A stretch of DNA of 10,345 nucleotides from an uncultured Comamonadaceae bacterium (GTDB lineage Bacteria; Pseudomonadota; Gammaproteobacteria; Burkholderiales; Burkholderiaceae_C). The stretch's first letter is position 1, and every line of letters begins with the position of its first letter. This document shows, one piece after another, positions 5,691 to 10,345 of the stretch. The notes beneath the pieces were generated by a model, which had not been told where the DNA came from, did no database searches, and saw only the letters and a program-made list of their open reading frames with translations. Position numbers and translations under genes: made by a program. Location: assembly GCA_937871735.1 (NCBI GenBank), contig CALMOI010000213.1, positions 1 to 10,345 of the forward strand, in the 5' to 3' direction.

Positions 5691-8600
5691 TTACGTTGAT
5701 TTGGGTGCCATTTTGAGCCGCCACATCTCATCCAGCACCGCCTCAAAATCTCGCGCAAACAGCGCCTGATCGCCCAAGGGCGAGGCCATGAAGCGCTTGC
5801 GCAAACCCGCTCGCAACTGCGCCAGCGCCGGAATATCAGCCGCCAAACGCGCCCCGATGTCCAAAAACTCCTGCGGGCTGTGCGCCACCCATTCGGGCAA
5901 GCCGATGTTGGTCATCAAACTCACGCCGCTGCGCGCCACCGAGTGCTGACCCGCCAGCGTCAGCACGGGCACACCCATGTACAGCGCGTCGCAGGTGGTG
6001 GTGGCACCGTTATAAGGAAATGAATCCAACGCGATATCGACGCGGTTGTAGTTGGTAAGGTACTGCACGAAGCTGGTGCGCCCCACAAACTCCAAGCGCG
6101 TGGGTGATACGCCTTGCTGGGTGAAAAACTCGGTGACACGCTGGCGAGAGCGTCCGACAGGGATGGCGGCAATCAACAAACGGCTGTTGGGCACGCGGGC
6201 CAGCAACTGCGCCCACAGCGCCAGCGCCTCATCGCAAATTTTCACGAAGTTGTTGAACGAGCCAAAGGTGATGCCGCCTTGGCGCAGCGCGGGCAGCGAC
6301 TCGACGGCGGGGTGGTCGTCACGCGGCAGGTAGCACCATTGGCTGTGCGCCAGTCGCACCAGTTGTTCGGTGTGGTGCGTCTCGGTCATGCCGGGCGGAT
6401 CGGTGTAGCCATCGACGATGCGGAAATCGACCGTATCCAGCCCTGTGGTGCCCAAGTAGCCCAGCCACGTCGCAATCACAGGCGCGGGTTGGTGTACCAA
6501 CACATCTAATCGATTTCCTGCTGTGTGCCCCGATAAATCTATCAAAATATCTATGCAATCTCTTGCAATTATTGAGGCCGCATCTTGACCAGAATGTATA
6601 TTTACATCAACCCATCCATCCACACACTCTCGTATTTTTCCAGTCAAATTATCATGCAGGATAGGTGAGCATGCAGAATAGATGAAAACTTCAAACCTTG
6701 ATCTATCTAAATTTAGAAATAATTTCTCAACAAATAAGGCCACAGCATGCCCTCTCAAATCAGGAGAGATAAAACCTATACGCCGAACACTCCTCGCAGA
6801 CCACAGATTCCCCACAAATTTTTTCCGAACTGTGAAAAATTGATTGAATTTTTTATGCTCCTCTAGAATTTCGCTTTGCTCCATATTGAATGAGGACATT
6901 AATGCCAGCAAATAACTAGAATAAGATGGAGAATCAACCCCCAAAGCCAGAGCTCTCCTATAATAAAGCAATCCTTTATCAATCTCTCCATTTTTCATAG
7001 AGAATCTTGCCAAAAACTGTAGCCTCTTGCCTTCAGAATTTTGATTAGACAAGGGCCGTACAGCCAGAGACTCCCCCTCTTCAATCCGATCAAGTTTATC
7101 CAAACAGAATAAGGCACACAGCAACTCTCTGTCGCCATTTTCTGAGATGGCTAATGCTTTTTTAGACCAACTCAAGCCCTCTTCAAAATCCGAAGATGCC
7201 ATCAATATTTCTGCAAACAACACCATCGCATGATAAAAATCGGGGTGGATTCCCAGTGCTTTTCGTAAAAAATACACCGCCTCTTGACTGTCACCCTGAG
7301 AGACCAATGCAACAGCCAACTCGTAGCAAGCTCGACTATTGCCAGGATCACTCTCGCAGGCCAAACGCAAACGAGGCAGATGCAGTGCTGTTTGACTGTC
7401 AGAACCTTTGAGCCGCCACATCTCATCCAGCACCGCTTCAAAATCCCGCGCAAACAGCTTCTGATCACCCAAGGGCGAGGCCATGAAGCGCTTGCGCAAA
7501 CCCGCTCGCAACTGCGCCAGCGCCGGAATATCAGCCGCCAAACGCGCCCCGATGTCCAAAAACTCCTGCGGGCTGTGCGCCACCCATTCGGGCAAGCCGA
7601 TGTTGGTCATCAAACTCACGCCGCTGCGCGCCACCGAGTGCTGACCCGCCAGCGTCAGCACGGGCACACCCATGTACAGCGCGTCGCAGGTGGTGGTGGC
7701 ACCGTTATAAGGAAATGAATCCAACGCGATATCGACGCGGTTGTAGTTGGTAAGGTACTGCACGAAGCTGGTGCGCCCCACAAACTCCAAGCGCGTGGGT
7801 GATACGCCTTGCTGGGTGAAAAACTCGGTGACACGCTGGCGAGAGCGTCCGACAGGGATGGCGGCAATCAACAAACGGCTGTTGGGCACGCGGGCCAGCA
7901 ACTGCGCCCACAGCGCCAGCGCCTCATCGCAAATTTTCACGAAGTTGTTGAACGAGCCAAAGGTGATGCCGCCTTGGCGCAGCGCGGGCAGCGACTCGAC
8001 GGCGGGGTGGTCGTCACGCGGCAGGTAGCACCATTGGCTGTGCGCCAGTCGCACCAGTTGTTCGGTGTGGTGCGTCTCGGTCATGCCGGGCGGATCGGTG
8101 TAGCCATCGACGATGCGGAAATCGACCGTATCCAGCCCTGTGGTGCCCAAGTAGCCCAGCCACGTCGCAATCACAGGCGCGGGTTTCAAGGCCAGCACGT
8201 CCAAACGGCTGCTGCCGGTGTGACCCGCCAAGTCCACCAAAATGTCAACGCCATCTTGGGCAATCAGCTGTGCCGCAGCTTGGGTTCTCAGGCCACTCAA
8301 CTCACGCCAACCGTCCAGACTGCGCTTGATTTGGTCGGTGATCGCGTCGTGGTCGCTGTGAACGTAGTAACCCCAGACTTCAAAACGCTCGCGGTTCAGC
8401 AGCTCAAACAACTTCAAGATGAACGTCGCCACCGGACGATCTGAAAAATCTGGCGAGATAAATCCAATGCGCCGTTTGATGCGGGTGATGCGGGGTGGCA
8501 AGACCACCGGCGTGGTGCTTTCCAGGTAGTCGTTGAAGCGCTTGTGCTCGCTCAACACCCAGGCGGGGTCGAGGTGCGGGTCGTACGTCAGCGTGAGCAG

Positions 8601-9314
8601 GTAATTGCTGTAGGTGCTGCGCCTCATTTGCGCGGGCGGCATTTGGCGGTAATAGGCCAAAGCTTTTTGCACCTCGCCGTATTTCTTGGCGTACTCGGCG
8701 AGGAAATCCAAACCGGGAATCAAACCCTCGGGCTGCTGAATCAACTGCTGGGCCACGGCCTCGCCTTCTTCGTAGCGCTCCAGCTTTTCTAAGGTGACCA
8801 GCTTGTTGAACAAAATGCCCGCTTCATCGGGCCGCAGGGTGAGTGCAAGGTTCAGCCATTCCAAGCTTTCGGCCAACTGTTTTTGGGCTTCCAGCGCTTC
8901 GGCCAGCATCACCATCGCATCGGCGAAATCGGGCTTGATGCGCACGGCATCGCGCAGCAAGGCGATGGCTTCGTCCATGCGCCGCAGCCGGATCAGCTCA
9001 CATCCCAAGTTGTAGCAGGTGGCGTGATGCTGCGGCAGCTGGGCGTGGGCCATGCGGTAGTGCTCGAACGCCTGATCGACTTGGTCGGCGGCTTTGAACA
9101 CATTGCCCAAGTTCAGGTGCGCACGCCAGTAACCGGGCACCAAGGCCAGCGCCTGCTGGTAATGGGCGATGGCCGCGTCGAACTGCCCGTCGTCTTCGTG
9201 CTGGTTGCCGAGTTCAATCAGTTGATTGGCTTGCTCTACAGGCGGTATCTGGGCCGGGGCAGGAACGGGAGCCGTGGTTGCAGCGGGGGCAGATTTTTTG
9301 AAGATGTTGAACAT
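5691..9314 (-). CDS. Giant tandem-duplicated TPR / GT41 O-GlcNAc-transferase-like (SPINDLY family) glycosyltransferase
   Basis: Predicted cytosolic protein O-glycosyltransferase using a nucleotide sugar, probably UDP-GlcNAc. The ATG at 9314 (1207 residues) is preferred because AAGG stands five bases before it; an in-frame ATG at 9326 lacks such a site. Residue order: Ala/Pro-rich linker (7-26), TPR repeats (about 29-198), GT41 domain 1 (about 278-636), TPR-like repeats (about 660-795), GT41 domain 2 (about 843-1201). Both GT41 domains have GFISPD, DL[AS]GHT, FNNFVK with the donor-site lysine (Lys460, Lys1025) and ALDSFPYNGATTTCDAL. The second unit matches the first co-linearly with a 563-565 residue offset. 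Residues 378-636 and 943-1201 are identical except Lys619/Ala1184. The conserved His of the DFxxH motif is Arg293 in unit 1 but His856 in unit 2. Usual bacterial family members have one GT41 domain. The gene follows recQ by about 30 bases and may share its transcript. Acceptor proteins are unknown; flagellin or surface proteins are common targets in related systems. Confidence 0.9.
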   Translation of the reverse strand: MFNIFKKSAPAATTAPVPAPAQIPPVEQANQLIELGNQHEDDGQFDAAIAHYQQALALVPGYWRAHLNLGNVFKAADQVDQAFEHYRMAHAQLPQHHATCYNLGCELIRLRRMDEAIALLRDAVRIKPDFADAMVMLAEALEAQKQLAESLEWLNLALTLRPDEAGILFNKLVTLEKLERYEEGEAVAQQLIQQPEGLIPGLDFLAEYAKKYGEVQKALAYYRQMPPAQMRRSTYSNYLLTLTYDPHLDPAWVLSEHKRFNDYLESTTPVVLPPRITRIKRRIGFISPDFSDRPVATFILKLFELLNRERFEVWGYYVHSDHDAITDQIKRSLDGWRELSGLRTQAAAQLIAQDGVDILVDLAGHTGSSRLDVLALKPAPVIATWLGYLGTTGLDTVDFRIVDGYTDPPGMTETHHTEQLVRLAHSQWCYLPRDDHPAVESLPALRQGGITFGSFNNFVKICDEALALWAQLLARVPNSRLLIAAIPVGRSRQRVTEFFTQQGVSPTRLEFVGRTSFVQYLTNYNRVDIALDSFPYNGATTTCDALYMGVPVLTLAGQHSVARSGVSLMTNIGLPEWVAHSPQEFLDIGARLAADIPALAQLRAGLRKRFMASPLGDQKLFARDFEAVLDEMWRLKGSDSQTALHLPRLRLACESDPGNSRACYELAVALVSQGDSQEAVYFLRKALGIHPDFYHAMVLFAEILMASSDFEEGLSWSKKALAISENGDRELLCALFCLDKLDRIEEGESLAVRPLSNQNSEGKRLQFLARFSMKNGEIDKGLLYYRRALALGVDSPSYSSYLLALMSSFNMEQSEILEEHKKFNQFFTVRKKFVGNLWSARSVRRIGFISPDLRGHAVALFVEKLFLNLDRSRFEVFIYSACSPILHDNLTGKIRECVDGWVDVNIHSGQDAASIIARDCIDILIDLSGHTAGNRLDVLVHQPAPVIATWLGYLGTTGLDTVDFRIVDGYTDPPGMTETHHTEQLVRLAHSQWCYLPRDDHPAVESLPALRQGGITFGSFNNFVKICDEALALWAQLLARVPNSRLLIAAIPVGRSRQRVTEFFTQQGVSPTRLEFVGRTSFVQYLTNYNRVDIALDSFPYNGATTTCDALYMGVPVLTLAGQHSVARSGVSLMTNIGLPEWVAHSPQEFLDIGARLAADIPALAQLRAGLRKRFMASPLGDQALFARDFEAVLDEMWRLKMAPKST
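5712..6490. repeat. 779-base direct repeat, copy A (C-terminal catalytic half of GT41 unit 2)
   Basis: Matches copy B at a fixed offset of 1695 bases. By direct base comparison there are five mismatches, at 5742, 5751, 5764, 5765 and 5772, all near one end; 5773-6490 (718 bases) appears identical to 7468-8185. Four differences are silent and the pair at 5764-5765 changes Ala to Lys. The copy encodes the end of the GT41 N-lobe and the whole donor-binding C-lobe. It ends abruptly at 6490, where the AT-rich segment starts. Confidence 0.97.
6491..7406. other. AT-rich, diverged coding segment between the direct repeats
   Basis: Counting sample lines gives about 30-53% GC (around 40% overall), against roughly 60% or more in the flanking copies and other genes. 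The reading frame stays open throughout and encodes the TPR-like repeats and most of the GT41 N-lobe of unit 2, so it is protein-coding and not an insertion sequence. The encoded protein still aligns with unit 1 (for example RRIGFISPD, KLF, RFEV, DIL[VI]DL[AS]GHT), at very roughly 40-50% identity in the N-lobe by eye, while codon choice is AT-leaning. Base composition suggests acquisition from another genome or a different evolutionary history from its flanks. Confidence 0.85.
7407..8185. repeat. 779-base direct repeat, copy B (C-terminal catalytic half of GT41 unit 1)
   Basis: Partner of copy A in the same orientation, 1695 bases away (565 codons, so in frame). Match begins at the TTT at 7407 and stops after 8185; beyond 8185 the GC-rich unit-1 N-lobe continues smoothly. 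No terminal inverted repeats, target duplications or transposase are seen at its edges, so it is a product of homologous recombination or duplication rather than a transposable element. Confidence 0.97.
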
Positions 9315-9319
9315 GGTTG

Positions 9320-9323
9320 CCTT
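9320..9323 (-). promoter_or_regulatory. Ribosome binding site of the glycosyltransferase gene
   Basis: AAGG on the minus strand, five bases before the ATG at 9314 and overlapping the upstream in-frame ATG at 9326. It decides the start in favour of the shorter product beginning MFNIFKK. Confidence 0.6.
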
Positions 9324-9344
9324 CATGCAAGAAAACGAAATCGG

Positions 9345-10345
<1,001 letters not shown>

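Noticed and set aside
5675..5691. Possible terminator hairpin GCCT...AGGC
   Set aside because: Only a four-pair stem with no following T tract on either strand; too weak to call.
5960..7867. Pairs of identical small open frames repeated at a 1695-base offset
   Set aside because: They are shadows of the 779-base direct repeat inside the glycosyltransferase gene, not duplicated small genes.
5712..8185. Insertion sequence or composite transposon with 779-base ends
   Set aside because: No transposase, no terminal inverted repeats and no target duplication; the whole span is a single open glycosyltransferase frame with homology throughout.
5712..8185. Repeat as a pure assembly error
   Set aside because: Not fully excluded, because the copies are longer than short reads, but the five mismatches between copies, the unique AT-rich segment between them and the preserved frame argue for a real structure.

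Overview
The window is a high-GC, gene-dense stretch of bacterial chromosome. Gene content (frmRA, purU, GlcD, LrgAB, RecQ) and protein style suggest a betaproteobacterium of the order Burkholderiales, perhaps Comamonadaceae; this is inferred from resemblance, not from a database search. There are no RNA genes, insertion sequences or CRISPR arrays, and no gene-free stretch exceeds about 105 bases.

Left region (1-1727), one-carbon chemistry. The minus-strand operon frmR-frmA encodes a formaldehyde-sensing repressor and glutathione-dependent formaldehyde dehydrogenase (cut by the window edge). Its promoter lies in a 64-base divergent region and is overlaid by two nested perfect inverted repeats, the likely FrmR operator. 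On the other strand purU (formyl-tetrahydrofolate deformylase, releases formate) is read away from it, followed 7 bases later by a GcvA-like LysR regulator (1735-2610).

Middle region (2715-5686), a probable 2-hydroxyacid module. A clear GlcD-type glycolate oxidase flavoprotein subunit overlaps an LrgA/CidA-family membrane protein (TTGA overlap), which overlaps LrgB (ATGA overlap). A small antibiotic-biosynthesis-monooxygenase (ABM) fold protein follows with its own ribosome binding site. The plant LrgAB homologue PLGG1 is a glycolate/glycerate translocator, so this coupling suggests that the LrgAB pair moves glycolate or a related acid for the oxidase.

Right region (5691-10345), minus strand. 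The C-terminal half of recQ is followed closely by a giant gene (about 1207 codons) for a TPR/O-GlcNAc-transferase-like (GT41, SPINDLY family) glycosyltransferase. This is the most unusual object here. The protein is an in-frame tandem duplication of a 565-residue TPR+GT41 unit. The catalytic C-terminal portions of both units lie in a 779-base direct repeat (5712-6490 and 7407-8185) with only five mismatches and 718 consecutive identical bases. The TPR and N-lobe part of the second unit (6491-7406) is strongly diverged and AT-rich (about 40% GC against roughly 60% or more around it). The layout implies recent homogenisation of the donor-binding half, with an old or foreign acceptor-binding half trapped between the copies. 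Recombination between the copies would delete exactly 565 codons and leave a normal single-unit enzyme.
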